Shown here piece after piece: positions 53,235-63,300 of a stretch of DNA of 64,000 bases. This stretch comes from Leptothermofonsia sichuanensis E412 (GTDB lineage Bacteria > Cyanobacteriota > Cyanobacteriia > Leptolyngbyales > Leptolyngbyaceae): NCBI RefSeq assembly GCF_019891175.1, contig NZ_CP072600.1, positions 186,001-250,000 of the forward strand, given 5' to 3'. Under the pieces are notes generated by a model. That model saw nothing but the letters and a program-made list of their open reading frames with translations, did not search any database and was not told the origin of the DNA. Positions within the stretch are counted from its first letter, which is position 1. Each line of letters begins with the position of its first letter. The position numbers were made by a program, and so were the translations under genes.

Positions 53235-53820
53235 TGGAATATCCTGGTACATGGCGGCAGAAGGTTTTCACCACAAAGACACGAAGGGACACAAAGTTTC
53301 TGAGGAGTGGGGATTGTATCACCTGAAATTTCACCACAGAGACACAGAGAACACAGAGTTATTCCCCGGTGCCTTCTGTGGAAGGTTTTCACCACAAAGA
53401 CACGAAGGGACACAAAGTTTCTGAGGAGTGGGGATTGTATCACCTGAAATTTCACCACAGAGACACAGAGCCATGCCTCGGTGCCCTCTGTGTCTCTGTG
53501 GTAGAGTCATGAGTCTTTCGATTTATTTAATTCACGCTCCTTAAAGCCTATCCGAAAACTTCCTCAGTCTGGATTTGAGCTTTGTCCATTGGGGCTTTTC
53601 GGATAGGCTTTTCGTGCGCTTGGTGTCTTTGTGGTTCAAACTAAACCTGACAGGTTATTTTCGACAACCTGCACTAGAACACCGGTAAAGCCTCTCACTC
53701 TCACAACTGATTTAGGACTGCTATAGATGCTATGGCTGGTTTTGGTATTTTACAAAACGTGCCATGCCCAAGATGGGCAGGTTATGATCCCTCGTAATCA
53801 CCATCGCTTCGGAGCAGACT
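53235..53820. repeat. Intergenic repeat block: 121-bp tandem duplication and inverted repeats
   Basis: A unit starting AAGGTTTTCACCACAAAG is present at 53261 and again at 53382, about 90 identical bases with a 121-bp period. The perfect 17-bp inverted repeat starting ACCACAGAGACACAG lies at 53454-53470 and 53486-53502. A 13-bp inverted repeat GCCTATCCGAAAA / TTTTCGGATAGGC (53546-53558, 53596-53608) followed by TTTT may be a terminator. An inverted fragment of the TATAGCAGTCCT repeat is at 53690-53726. Confidence 0.75.
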
Positions 53821-55752
53821 ATGGCATTACCTGTGACTCCGACTGAACAGCAGGGGCAGTATCGCTACGATCCTACCCACCTTGACCAGAAAGGCCCTGC
53901 ACGAATCTTCCCCTATGCCGGAGAGGATGGGGTGATTCGCTACATCCTGACCAGACTTCGCCAGGATTTGCTTGATCGAGGGCAGCTCTCTCAACCCTTG
54001 AGTTTGCTGCTGGAGCAGTTTGAAAAAGCCAATCAGACGCTTCAAGAAAGCTGGATCATGCTCTCAACGTTGCTGGCAGATTGGGAAATCTTTCAGTCCA
54101 ACTGGTTCAATTTCACACTGCCACCCAATGAGCAGTTTGACAGCAGCTTTGTGCGGTTACGGCGGGAAATGGGGGAGGTGTTGCGGTCTGCCCGGCGGGC
54201 AGCAGAGGCAGCCGGGGCGGATGGTTTTTTAAGGAGATCGCGGTTCTACCAGGCACTGGAAGCGAAAGGCCGTTCCCGTCCATTGTTAAGCCGGATCCAT
54301 GAGCGGGATGGTGGCTTGAGCGATCGCGAATTTGCCCGTCAGCGGATTGCTGGGCAAAATCCAATCGTGCTACGCCGCTGGCAGGCAAATGCTGGGGAGG
54401 ATGACCCTCAGTTGTTGCAATTCTGGGCAGAGCAGCCCTATCGGCTAAAGGATGGCAGCACCATTCAACTGGTGCAGGCGGCAGAATCCAACCGTCTCTT
54501 TGTTGCCGACTATCCGCTGCTGGCAGGGTTGACTCCCGCAGACCTGCAACCCGGTCGTTATGTTGGTAGCCCGACTGCCTTGTTTTACCGCACGGAGAGT
54601 GGGCTGACTCCAGTGCTGATTCAGGTTGACAAGGGGCGGGTAGTTACCCCTGACAGCCAGGAAGCCGATGCCTGGATGCGAGCCAAACTCTGCGTCCAGA
54701 CAGCGGATGTGACCCACCACGAACTCATTTCTCACCTCTGCTATACCCACTTGCGGATGGAGGCATTTGCGATCGCTACACCACGTCAGTTGCCTCCCAA
54801 CCACCCGATTTACCAGCTTCTACGACCCCACTTTCAATTCCTGCTGGCAATCAATACGCGGGGCAATACCATTCTGCTGGGTGAGGGAGCCGCGATTGAT
54901 ACCCTGATGGCACCTACGCGGGCGGCTTCCCTGACCTTGATCAACCAGGCATACCAGAAGCCCTTTCAGTTCCATTCATTGCCCAACTATATTCAGCGCC
55001 AGGGAGTTGAGCCGGAGTATTTGCCCGACTTTCCTTACCGGGATGATGCCCTGCTGTTGTGGGAAGCGATCGCCTGGTATGTCACCCGCTTCCTGCACCG
55101 CTACTATCCAGACGACCAGGCCGTAGAACAGGATAGTTATCTGCAAGCCTGGGCAGAAGAACTGGGGGCACCCTTGCATTCCCGTCCTCGCAGCGAATTT
55201 CCCCAGGCACCTGTCTGGCTTCCCAAAGCGTGGTCTACCCAACTGGGACTGGATCTGGAACAGCTACCCTCCCACGCCCGTGTACCGGACTTCCCCTCGG
55301 TGGGAGTTGGGCAAATGGTCGGAAAAATTACCAGTCTGCGCCAGTTGATTGAGATTGCGACCCAGATCATTTTTACTTGCGGTCCTCAGCACGCGGCAGT
55401 GAACTTCAGCCAGTTTGACTACGTGGGCTATGTGCCCAATGCTCCCTTTGCCCTTTACGGTCGTCCAGATACCCCGGCGACCCTGGATGATTTACTGCCT
55501 TCTCCTGCTCAGGAACTGGGGCAGATGGAGCTGGCATTTGCACTCAGCGGCATTGTTTGGGGCAAGTTGGGTAGCTCTGAACTGATCCAGTTCCCTGATC
55601 GAGGCGACCGTCAGGTTCTTGAACAGTTTCAGTTTGAGTTGTCAGAAGTGGAAGCCAAAATCCATGCCCGCAACCAGCAACGCCTGGAAGATTATGGGGT
55701 TGATTATCCCTATCTGTTGCCCTCCAGGATTCCAAATAGCATTAACATCTGA
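53821..55752 (+). CDS. Lipoxygenase family protein
   Basis: This 643-aa enzyme oxygenates polyunsaturated fatty acids. The catalytic helix has THHELISHLCYTHLRMEAFA, with iron-ligand His residues spaced H-x4-H and nearby. A second set, CGPQHAAVNFSQFDYVGYVPN, supplies the later His and Asn. The chain ends in Ile (IPNSINI), the C-terminal carboxylate ligand. The N-terminal PLAT domain of plant enzymes is missing, as is usual in bacterial forms. No fused peroxidase. It is likely to produce oxylipins, but the regiospecificity cannot be read here. Confidence 0.92.
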   Translation: MALPVTPTEQQGQYRYDPTHLDQKGPARIFPYAGEDGVIRYILTRLRQDLLDRGQLSQPLSLLLEQFEKANQTLQESWIMLSTLLADWEIFQSNWFNFTLPPNEQFDSSFVRLRREMGEVLRSARRAAEAAGADGFLRRSRFYQALEAKGRSRPLLSRIHERDGGLSDREFARQRIAGQNPIVLRRWQANAGEDDPQLLQFWAEQPYRLKDGSTIQLVQAAESNRLFVADYPLLAGLTPADLQPGRYVGSPTALFYRTESGLTPVLIQVDKGRVVTPDSQEADAWMRAKLCVQTADVTHHELISHLCYTHLRMEAFAIATPRQLPPNHPIYQLLRPHFQFLLAINTRGNTILLGEGAAIDTLMAPTRAASLTLINQAYQKPFQFHSLPNYIQRQGVEPEYLPDFPYRDDALLLWEAIAWYVTRFLHRYYPDDQAVEQDSYLQAWAEELGAPLHSRPRSEFPQAPVWLPKAWSTQLGLDLEQLPSHARVPDFPSVGVGQMVGKITSLRQLIEIATQIIFTCGPQHAAVNFSQFDYVGYVPNAPFALYGRPDTPATLDDLLPSPAQELGQMELAFALSGIVWGKLGSSELIQFPDRGDRQVLEQFQFELSEVEAKIHARNQQRLEDYGVDYPYLLPSRIPNSINI

Positions 55753-55816
55753 TGCTTTTGCCGACACTCACCCGAAACCTGAAACCTGAGATCCAGAACT
55801 CGAACCTCCCTGTCCT

Positions 55817-56119
55817 TTACAAATCTGGTTTGCGGATAACCCGCAGAAACTTAATGATCTGTCCCATGACCTCCAGGCTGATCAGATAGCGATCCAGGGT
55901 GAAGCGATAGTAGATTTCGCTGGAGCCGATCTGACGGCACTCAGGCAGTTCCTGGATTTGGTTGATCTGGAAAAAGTCCTGAAACACAAATGATTGAATG
56001 ATATGTCTGGCAGCAGGTTCCAGTCGCTTCAGATCAAGCAAAAAGGAGCGTTCGTACCGGACTTCGTACCGGAAAGGCGGGGACGTTTTCTGGATTGAGG
56101 ATTGCCGGGTGACTTGCAT
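55817..56119 (-). CDS. RelE/ParE-family toxin
   Basis: This 100-aa protein has the RelE-like layout: FRYEVRYERSFLLDLKRLEP at the start, IQELPECRQIGSSEIYYRF in the middle and YLISLEVMGQIIKFLRVIRK at the end, with basic residues where mRNA-cleaving members hold their active site. It follows its antitoxin by 18 bp. A ribosome-dependent mRNA nuclease role is typical of the family but not certain here. Confidence 0.8.
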   Translation of the reverse strand: MQVTRQSSIQKTSPPFRYEVRYERSFLLDLKRLEPAARHIIQSFVFQDFFQINQIQELPECRQIGSSEIYYRFTLDRYLISLEVMGQIIKFLRVIRKPDL

Positions 56120-56137
56120 AGTGAGTCTGGGAAAAAA

Positions 56138-56338
56138 CTACATCATCAATGACAGAAACTGCAAAGCTTCCTCGCGAGTAAAGGTATCCCCAGGCTTCAG
56201 CGATCGCTTGGATGCCTGAATCGCCCGCTGCATGTACAGGTCGTAACAAAGGTCTGCCAGCACTGTCCACATGTCAGCCAATTCTTCATCGGATAGCTGG
56301 TCAATCAGGAGATGCAACCGATTTCTAAAAAGCTCCAT
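56138..56338 (-). CDS. Antitoxin of RelE-type pair
   Basis: This 66-aa protein (MELFRNRLHLLIDQLSDEEL...) is all-helical and lies just upstream of the toxin in one transcript, the usual antitoxin-first order. It ends KPGDTFTREEALQFLSLMM, a pattern common among cyanobacterial antitoxins that pair with RelE-type toxins. No distinct DNA-binding motif is visible. Confidence 0.75.
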   Translation of the reverse strand: MELFRNRLHLLIDQLSDEELADMWTVLADLCYDLYMQRAIQASKRSLKPGDTFTREEALQFLSLMM

Positions 56339-56662
56339 ATCACTCAGGCAAACAACTGCTACGCTGCATTTAGGATCGTGGAAATAAACTGAAAAACTCA
56401 GGGTTTTACCACAGAGACACAGAGAACACCGGGGAATGACTCCTGTGTCTCTGGAGTGAAATTTCAGGTTATAAAATCCTCATTCTTAGAGTTCCCCAGC
56501 GGTGAAGAAACCTAGCACCCAACCTGGCCCCGATATAGCTGTAGCCATGGGAGTCAGGCCGCGTTAGCGATCGCGCCCCCCGTTACGCTGTCTTTTTGAC
56601 CCTGTTCCCTGTTCCCTGTTCCCTATCCCCTATCCCCTGCTGTCCTCAATACCCGCCCTGCA
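56339..56662. repeat. Repeats: CACAGAG palindrome and CCCTGTT/CCCTATC heptamers
   Basis: 56407-56470 holds an imperfect ACCACAGAGACACAG palindrome. 56600-56640 holds heptamers CCCTGTT (four) then CCCTATC (two), a short tandem repeat also seen near 24015 and 48600. No gene in this gap. Confidence 0.6.
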
Positions 56663-58051
56663 ATGCAAATTTCTGACAAATCCGATGCCCTTGCAGCTAT
56701 CCTGAAAACTCGCCGTGATCGTCTGGCAAACCGAGTTCACTTCCCGGTCGTTCTGTGGTCAGGCCGTAGTAGCCCACGTAATTTCCCAGCCAATTACTAT
56801 CCGTTTCGGGCAAGTAGCCATTTTCTTTACTTTGCTGGTCTGCCGCTGGAAAATGCCGCCATCCGACTGGAAGCTGGGAAACTGGAACTTTTCATAGATG
56901 AACCCGGTCCAGACAGTGCTTTATGGCATGGCGAGTCACCCAGTCGGCAAGCCATTGCAGAGATGATGGGCGCAGCGTCCGCTTATCCCACAACCCAGTT
57001 GAAGGAGAAAACGGAGGGAGCAGCGACGATTCCAGCCCAGGATGCCGCCACCCGGCAGATGCAATCCCACTGCTTAAACCGGATGCTGACTTCTGTGGCT
57101 GATCTGAGCGGAATTGATCTTGAACTGGCAAAGGCGATCGCTGAACTGAGACTGACCCATGATGGGGCTGCTCTGGCAGAAATGCGTAAGGCGGTAGCCG
57201 TTACCGTGGAAGCACACCAGGCAGGGATGGCAGCCACCCGTCATGCCAGGACAGAAGCGCAGGTGCGGGGGGCGATCGAAGGGGTCATGCTAGCTCACAA
57301 TGCCACCACGGCCTACTCCAGTATCGTCACAGTTCATGGTGAAGTTCTGCACAATAATCAATATCACCATTCCATTCAACCGGGAGACTTGATGCTGGTA
57401 GATGCAGGAGCCGAGGTGGAGTCTGGCTGGGCAGCAGATGTCACCCGCACATGGCCGGTATCGGGCAGGTTTTCTGCAACCCAGCGAGCACTCTATCAGG
57501 TGGTTCTGGCAGCCCATGATGCCTGTATTGCCGCCATGCGTCCTGGTGTGGAGTACCAGGATATTCATCTGTTAGCCGCAGCCGTCATCGCTGAGGGGCT
57601 GGTAGATCTGGGCATTTTGCAGGGTCAGCCCCAGGATCTGGTGGATAAAGACGCCCATGCCCTGTTTTTCCCCCATGGGATTGGGCATTTGCTGGGATTA
57701 GATGTGCATGATATGGAAGATTTGGGTGACCTGGCAGGTTATGCGGCTGGCAGACAGCGGAGCGATCGCTTTGGCTTAAATTATCTTCGCCTTAACCGTC
57801 CCCTGCAATCTGGGATGGTGGTTACCATCGAACCAGGCTTCTATCAGGTTCCAGCCATTCTCACCGATTCAGCCAGAAAAAGCCTATTCAGAGGGATTGT
57901 GAATTGGGACCGACTGGCAGAATTTGCCGATGTGCGTGGGATTCGGATTGAAGATGATGTGCTGGTCACGGATACCGGAACTGAGGTGTTAACGGCGGCA
58001 TTGCCCACTGACGTAGAGGCGATCGAGTACCTGGTCAATCAAGGACGGTGA
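56663..58051 (+). CDS. pepP: Xaa-Pro aminopeptidase (M24B)
   Basis: This 462-aa metallopeptidase removes residues ahead of proline. The N-terminal domain (~1-170) is followed by the pita-bread fold with metal ligands: Asp in LMLVDAGAEVESGWAADVT (two Asp), His in HGIGHLLGLDVHD, Glu in TIEPGFY and Glu in IRIEDDVLVT. All five ligands are present. The ATG at 56663 agrees with the family start. It lies alone on the plus strand, after a heptamer repeat. Confidence 0.92.
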   Translation: MQISDKSDALAAILKTRRDRLANRVHFPVVLWSGRSSPRNFPANYYPFRASSHFLYFAGLPLENAAIRLEAGKLELFIDEPGPDSALWHGESPSRQAIAEMMGAASAYPTTQLKEKTEGAATIPAQDAATRQMQSHCLNRMLTSVADLSGIDLELAKAIAELRLTHDGAALAEMRKAVAVTVEAHQAGMAATRHARTEAQVRGAIEGVMLAHNATTAYSSIVTVHGEVLHNNQYHHSIQPGDLMLVDAGAEVESGWAADVTRTWPVSGRFSATQRALYQVVLAAHDACIAAMRPGVEYQDIHLLAAAVIAEGLVDLGILQGQPQDLVDKDAHALFFPHGIGHLLGLDVHDMEDLGDLAGYAAGRQRSDRFGLNYLRLNRPLQSGMVVTIEPGFYQVPAILTDSARKSLFRGIVNWDRLAEFADVRGIRIEDDVLVTDTGTEVLTAALPTDVEAIEYLVNQGR

Positions 58052-58145
58052 GAATTTGCGTCATCCCATTTTGGATTTTAGACTTGCGATTTTAGCTCGT
58101 AGAAGCCCCATAGTGCGAAGCGTTCAAAAGGGCTATAAATCGGGA

Positions 58146-58478
58146 TCATTTCCTGCGAAGCAGCCAGCTAAGTGGTCTGGGGGCGCGGATTGGACGCAAC
58201 CGACCCAGTCCTCTGGTCTTCCGAAAATAAACCCGCTGTGTTGGCAATTCGGGCGTTACCGTTTCTTCAGGGTCTTTCTGAAGTGCCGATTTATCGGGTG
58301 ATACATCTTCCTTCGCATTCCACCAGGCTGCAATCACCATGACAGATACTGCCACCAGCGCCCCAAATGCAATACTTGGAACCCAACCATAGCCCAGCAA
58401 AGCAAACCCGATCATGAAGTAGATCCAGTATCGAATGCCAGCGGGGATGCCTGCTTTCCAGTCTGGTTTATAGCCCAT
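58146..58478 (-). CDS. Small hypothetical membrane protein
   Basis: This 110-aa protein has two predicted membrane helices (IRYWIYFMIGFALLGYGW and IAFGALVAVSVMVIAAWW), then an acidic/basic polar tail ending in RPLSWLLRRK. No family is recognised. It is convergent with pepP and ends 95 bp from it. Ribosome site weak; the composition and two clean helices support it as real. Confidence 0.55.
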   Translation of the reverse strand: MGYKPDWKAGIPAGIRYWIYFMIGFALLGYGWVPSIAFGALVAVSVMVIAAWWNAKEDVSPDKSALQKDPEETVTPELPTQRVYFRKTRGLGRLRPIRAPRPLSWLLRRK

Positions 58479-58806
58479 AGTGGAGGAGGGAGAGGGGGGT
58501 AAGGAAGGAGGGTAGAGCTGAAACCTCTGAGTTCTCCTTCAGAGAAGCTCGAATTTGGGGCTTTCCCTTTTTACGAGGCAGAGCCTTACCAGGAGCACGC
58601 CCAGGCAAAGCCTGGAAACGAGAGAGGGTTTTTCCCTAAATAAAGGTGCACATCGCATCAATAGGGCTGCTATAAGTAGCTAAATAAAATCTATAAGTAG
58701 CTAAATAAAATTAATTACACAGCAAAATGGCCCACAGCTTTCATCATTGATGTCAAACTGTGAAAGTAATACTGTCCGACTATTTACTGTCCGACTATTT
58801 ATAAAG
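58479..58806. other. Intergenic region before ssrA 3' end
   Basis: Contains a CAGGCAAAGCCTGG palindrome (58600-58613), like the one near 5125, and a tandem 21-bp ATAAGTAGCTAAATAAAAT repeat (about 58672-58709). No gene. Confidence 0.5.
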
Positions 58807-59193
58807 TGGAGCTGACGGGAGTCGAACCCGTGTCCGCCCTGGGTATTAGTACTCCGCTCATTCACAGGTTTAGCTGATCTGACCCTCACAGCGGGAACTG
58901 TCCCTTATCCCGGACAGTGGGATGCTCTGGTAAAGGCTTAACCAGCAACCAACCAGAGGTAGTTAGCTGGTGCATCCGTTGGGGTTGGTCCATCATCCTT
59001 AACGGAGTCAGATGACGGACGCTCGAACCAATTAGAGGTTGTTAGGCAACTGCAACAGCAGCTTGCTTACGAGCAAAAGGTACGATGTTGTTCGCATGTA
59101 CGTTGTTTGAGCCATTGATTTACGAGAGTTAGCTCGCTCTCGACCTGCATCACGGGGTATCGTTCGCCAAAACGTCGAAACCGGTACAGCCCC
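58807..59193 (-). ncRNA. ssrA: Transfer-messenger RNA (one-piece)
   Basis: tmRNA rescues stalled ribosomes. The 5' end GGGGCTGTACCGGTTTCGACG (read on the minus strand from 59193) and the 3' T-arm/acceptor GGTTCGACTCCCGTCAGCTCC ending at 58807 pair as in other tmRNAs. The tag reading frame at 59095-59042 encodes ANNIVPFARKQAAVAVA then TAA, a cyanobacterial-type tag. Both halves are in normal order, so this is a one-piece form. A TATAAT box is seen near 59207-59212 upstream. Confidence 0.95.
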
Positions 59194-59244
59194 ATGCTTC
59201 GCTTCCATTATAGCGTTGGGGACGGTTGCGTGCAGTGAGATGCC

Positions 59245-60171
59245 TCAACATAACTCGGTGGGCGGGGGACATTGAAAACTCATGGGATGTCCGCCAGTGG
59301 GATGGATGAAAGATAGCTGATGGGCATGGAGATGATAACCACAGTCCCCAGGGACGGGTAGTTTTTCGGCAGTGTCCGTTGGGAGTCGGGGAATACCCCC
59401 TGCCGCATAAAACGGATCACCGATTAAAGGATAGCCGACAGCCGCTAAATGAATCCGGATCTGGTGGGGACGGCCAGTCAAGATAGTGACTTCTAACAGG
59501 GTTGTGGTGGAAGTTCGCCTGTAAACGTGGCACTCACTGTAAGCGGATAATCCTTCAGCGGTTGCCCCATACACGTAGCCCAGAACGGGATGGGGAATCT
59601 TGCCAATTGGCTGGGTGATGGTGAAGTGGTCAGCCAGATGGCTACTGCCTACCAGAGCACGGTAGGTTTTGTGAATCGGGCGATCGCCCTTTCCCAGGGT
59701 GTTTGCACGCATTTGCTGGCTCAGACTGGCTCTGGCAAGGGGCGATCGCGCCATCACCATCAAGCCAGAGGTTCCCCGCCCCAGACGGTGAACGGGTAGG
59801 GGAGTCTCATGGGGGTAGCGTTGTTGCAACTGCCATAGCAGCGTATGTTCCAGAAAACCACCTCCTGGGAGCACTGGCAGCCCGGCGGGTTTGGCAACAA
59901 CCAGCAAATCCGGATCTTCGTAAAGGGTTTCAAAGGATAGGGGTACCTCCGGCTCTTCCCAGGGTGGACGGTGGTAAGCCAGCCGCTGCCCTGGCTGTAA
60001 CAACGTGTCGGCAGTTGTTGGTTTGTCATCCAACAACACCTGACCAGCCGCAATCCGTTCCTGCCATCCTGCCCGGCTGGAATGGCGGTAGCGTTGAGCG
60101 TAGAACTCCAACACGGTCTGCCCGGCACCCACCCGATTGATCTGATCCTGATAAATCCAACCCTGATTCAT
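59245..60171 (-). CDS. RluA-family pseudouridine synthase-like protein
   Basis: This 308-aa protein starts at the ATG at 60171 with a GGAAGG site; longer frames lack one. It has an S4-like N-terminal part (SRAGWQERIAAGQVLLDD) and an RluA-type catalytic domain with LLVVAKPAGLPVLPGGG, TLLEVTILTGRPHQIRIHLA and GYPLIGDPFY. The usual HRLDxxTSG motif reads HRLGRGTSG: the catalytic Asp is Gly. Plant and cyanobacterial relatives carry the same change, so this may be a subfamily with altered activity or an RNA-binding role. Divergent from the oxoprolinase gene. Confidence 0.85.
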   Translation of the reverse strand: MNQGWIYQDQINRVGAGQTVLEFYAQRYRHSSRAGWQERIAAGQVLLDDKPTTADTLLQPGQRLAYHRPPWEEPEVPLSFETLYEDPDLLVVAKPAGLPVLPGGGFLEHTLLWQLQQRYPHETPLPVHRLGRGTSGLMVMARSPLARASLSQQMRANTLGKGDRPIHKTYRALVGSSHLADHFTITQPIGKIPHPVLGYVYGATAEGLSAYSECHVYRRTSTTTLLEVTILTGRPHQIRIHLAAVGYPLIGDPFYAAGGIPRLPTDTAEKLPVPGDCGYHLHAHQLSFIHPTGGHPMSFQCPPPTELC

Positions 60172-60360
60172 GGGATTGGTACCTTCCAGTACTTTATAGC
60201 GTTTCTCAATTGAATGAGGTACGGGGATGTGAGGCACAGTGCGGTGCTCTGCACCCTCACTGTACCTCACACCCTTGAAAAGGGCTATACATCCATCGCA
60301 AAACTATCGACCTCTGAAGTAAGCTGATCGTCATCTAAATTGCATCCCCAAGACAAACCT

Positions 60361-63300
60361 ATGACACAACAGCATCCCTCTCTCACCCAGGTATCTTCGG
60401 GGCAGTGGCAATTCTGGGTCGATCGCGGTGGCACATTCACAGACATTGTGGCGCAAAGTCCGACCGGGGACATTCGCATTCATAAACTGTTATCGGAAAA
60501 CCCGGAGCGGTATCGGGATGCCACGCTTCAGGGCATTCGAGATATTTTAGGAATTCCATCCGATGCGCCGATTCCGACGGATCAAATTGCTGCCATCAAG
60601 ATGGGAACGACGGTTGCCACCAATGCTCTTCTGGAACGAAAGGGCGATCGCACCCTGCTGCTGATCACGAAAGGGTTCCGAGATGCGTTGCGAATTGGCT
60701 ATCAAAACCGTCCTCAGATCTTTGCCCGTCAAATTGTTCTACCGGAAATGGTATATGAACGGGTGATTGAAGTCGAAGAGCGCTACACGGCGCGGGGCGA
60801 AGAATGGCTGCCGGTTCAAATCAACGATGCCCTGCTGCAATCCCTGCAAGCGGCCTATGATGAGGGCATTCGAGCCTGTGCGATCGCCTTTCTGCATGGC
60901 TACCGCTACCCCGCCCATGAACAACAGGTTGCTGCGATCGTGCGTGACCTCGGCTTTACCCAGGTTTCTGTCTCCCATGAAGTCAGCCCCCTGATGAAAC
61001 TGGTCAGTCGGGGGGATACCACCGTTGTCGATGCCTACCTTTCTCCAATTCTGCGGCGCTACGTGGAGCAAGTTGCCTGTGAGTTCGTGGAGGACAGAAG
61101 GGAGCGGGATGGGAGCGGGAAGACAGGAGAAGTAGGGGGAGACACTCCCTCCACCCGGCAGGAACGCCAGGGGCAAACACTCCTCACCCCACCCTGCGGG
61201 AACGCCAGAGGCGAACACCCTTCAATCCACCCTGTGGGAACACCAGGGGCAAACACTCCTGACCTCTCCTCCCACACCCCCTCCTCCTCCCACACCCCTC
61301 GCCTCCTGTTCATGCAATCCAACGGCGGACTGATCGATTCCCATCGGTTTCAAGGCAAGGATAGTATTCTGTCGGGGCCAGCCGGGGGAATTGTGGGGGC
61401 GGTAAAAACCAGTGCAATGGCAGGGTTTGATCGGATTATTGGCTTTGATATGGGCGGCACTTCCACCGATGTTTCCCACTACAACGGAGAGTATGAGCGC
61501 ACCTTTGAAACGGAAGTGGCAGGGGTGCGGTTGCGGGCACCGATGATGTCGATCCATACCGTGGCAGCAGGGGGTGGCTCAATTTTGATGTTTGATGGTG
61601 CTCGCTACCGGGTGGGACCAGAGTCAGCCGGAGCCTATCCTGGTCCAGCCTGTTACCGTTGGGGTGGTCCGTTAACCGTAACGGATTGTAATGTGATGGT
61701 GGGTAAACTTCAGGCAGATTTTTTCCCTTCGGTGTTTGGGGCAGAAGGAAATCTGCCTCTGGATACGGCGATTGTGCAACAACTGTTTAGTCAGCTCGCG
61801 GCTGAAATTGGTCAAAAAACTGGCGATCGCCGCACTCCAGAACAGGTGGCAGAGGGGTTTCTGGCGATCGCGATTGACAAAATGGCAACGGCGATTAAAC
61901 AGATCTCGATTCAACGGGGCTACGATGTCACGGAATATACCCTGTGCTGCTTTGGGGGAGCGGGTGGACAACATGCCTGTTTAATTGCTGAGGCGCTGGG
62001 CATAACTCAAATTTTCATCCATCCCTATGCCGGTGTGCTGTCTGCCTATGGGATTGGACTGGCGGATGTGCGATCGCTACGAGAAAAGGCGGTGGAGGCG
62101 GAATTAAGCGAACGTATATTGCCTGAAATAACCCGCCTGCTGGATGGGATCGCCGCAGAGGGACGGGCTGAAATTGTCCAGCAGGGGATTGAAGTTTCTC
62201 GCATTCATGTCCTGCTCAAAGTCCATCTTCGCTATGCTGGAACCGATTCTGCCTTAGTCGTGGACTTTGGCGATCCGGAAACCATGCGCTCCCAGTTTGA
62301 ACAGATCTATCAGCAGCGGTATGGCTTCACCATGCCAGATAAGGCTCTGATTGTGGAAGCGGTTTCTATCGAAGCGATCGGGCAAACCAGTGATATTGAA
62401 GAACCCTTGCTGACCGTGGACAGCCAGCAACCCCCTATCCCCACAGCCAGGGCACGAATGTATACCAGAGGCGCCTGGCACGATGCGCCTGTTTATCTAC
62501 GCAGCGATCTCAGACCCGGCCATCGCATTTTTGGAGCCGCCCTGATTATTGAGCCGACCGGGACCAACGTGATTGAACCGGGCTGGTCAGCAGAACTCAC
62601 CTGTCGCAATCATTTGATTCTGAAACGAGCACACGAGGATAGGGAAGGGTTGCTGAATCGCCCGATGAATTGGGACAACGCTTCCATTCATACAATTCCT
62701 GATTCATCCCCAGAATCTGCAACGCCGGATGGGAGAGATGAAGCGATCGGAAAGCCGGAAGCTAGCGGTCATGATTCCAGGGTTTTCAGCACTGCGGCCT
62801 TCTCTCTGAATACGAAACCGGACCCTGTATTACTGGAAATTTTCAACAATCTGGTGCGGGCGATCGCCGAGGAAATGGGCATTACTTTGCAAAACACGAG
62901 TTATTCCGTCAACATCAAGGAACGGCTCGATTTTTCCTGCGCCATTTTTGACCAGCAGGGACAGTTAGTTGCCAATGCACCCCATATCCCAGTCCATCTG
63001 GGTTCTATGGGCGAAAGTGTCAAAAGTTTAATCCAGGCAAAGGGCAATTCCCTCAAACCGGGTGACGCCTACGCTTCCAACAATCCCTACAACGGCGGCA
63101 CCCATTTACCGGATATCACCGTCATCACCCCCGTTTTTGTCTCTCCTTCTTCTTCCACCCCGCCTCGCCCTCTCTTTTATGTCGCCTCACGGGGACACCA
63201 CGCTGACATCGGCGGGATTACCCCAGGTTCCATGCCACCTGCCAGTACAGCGATCGACCAGGAAGGAGTATTGCTGGATAACGTGCAAATTGTGGAGCAG

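Noticed and set aside
55817-56338. Toxin-antitoxin pair as part of a defence island
   Set aside because: No other defence genes are nearby; the pair stands alone between housekeeping-type genes.
58701-58889. 62-codon minus-strand open frame
   Set aside because: Overlaps the 3' part of the tmRNA, which explains the sequence.
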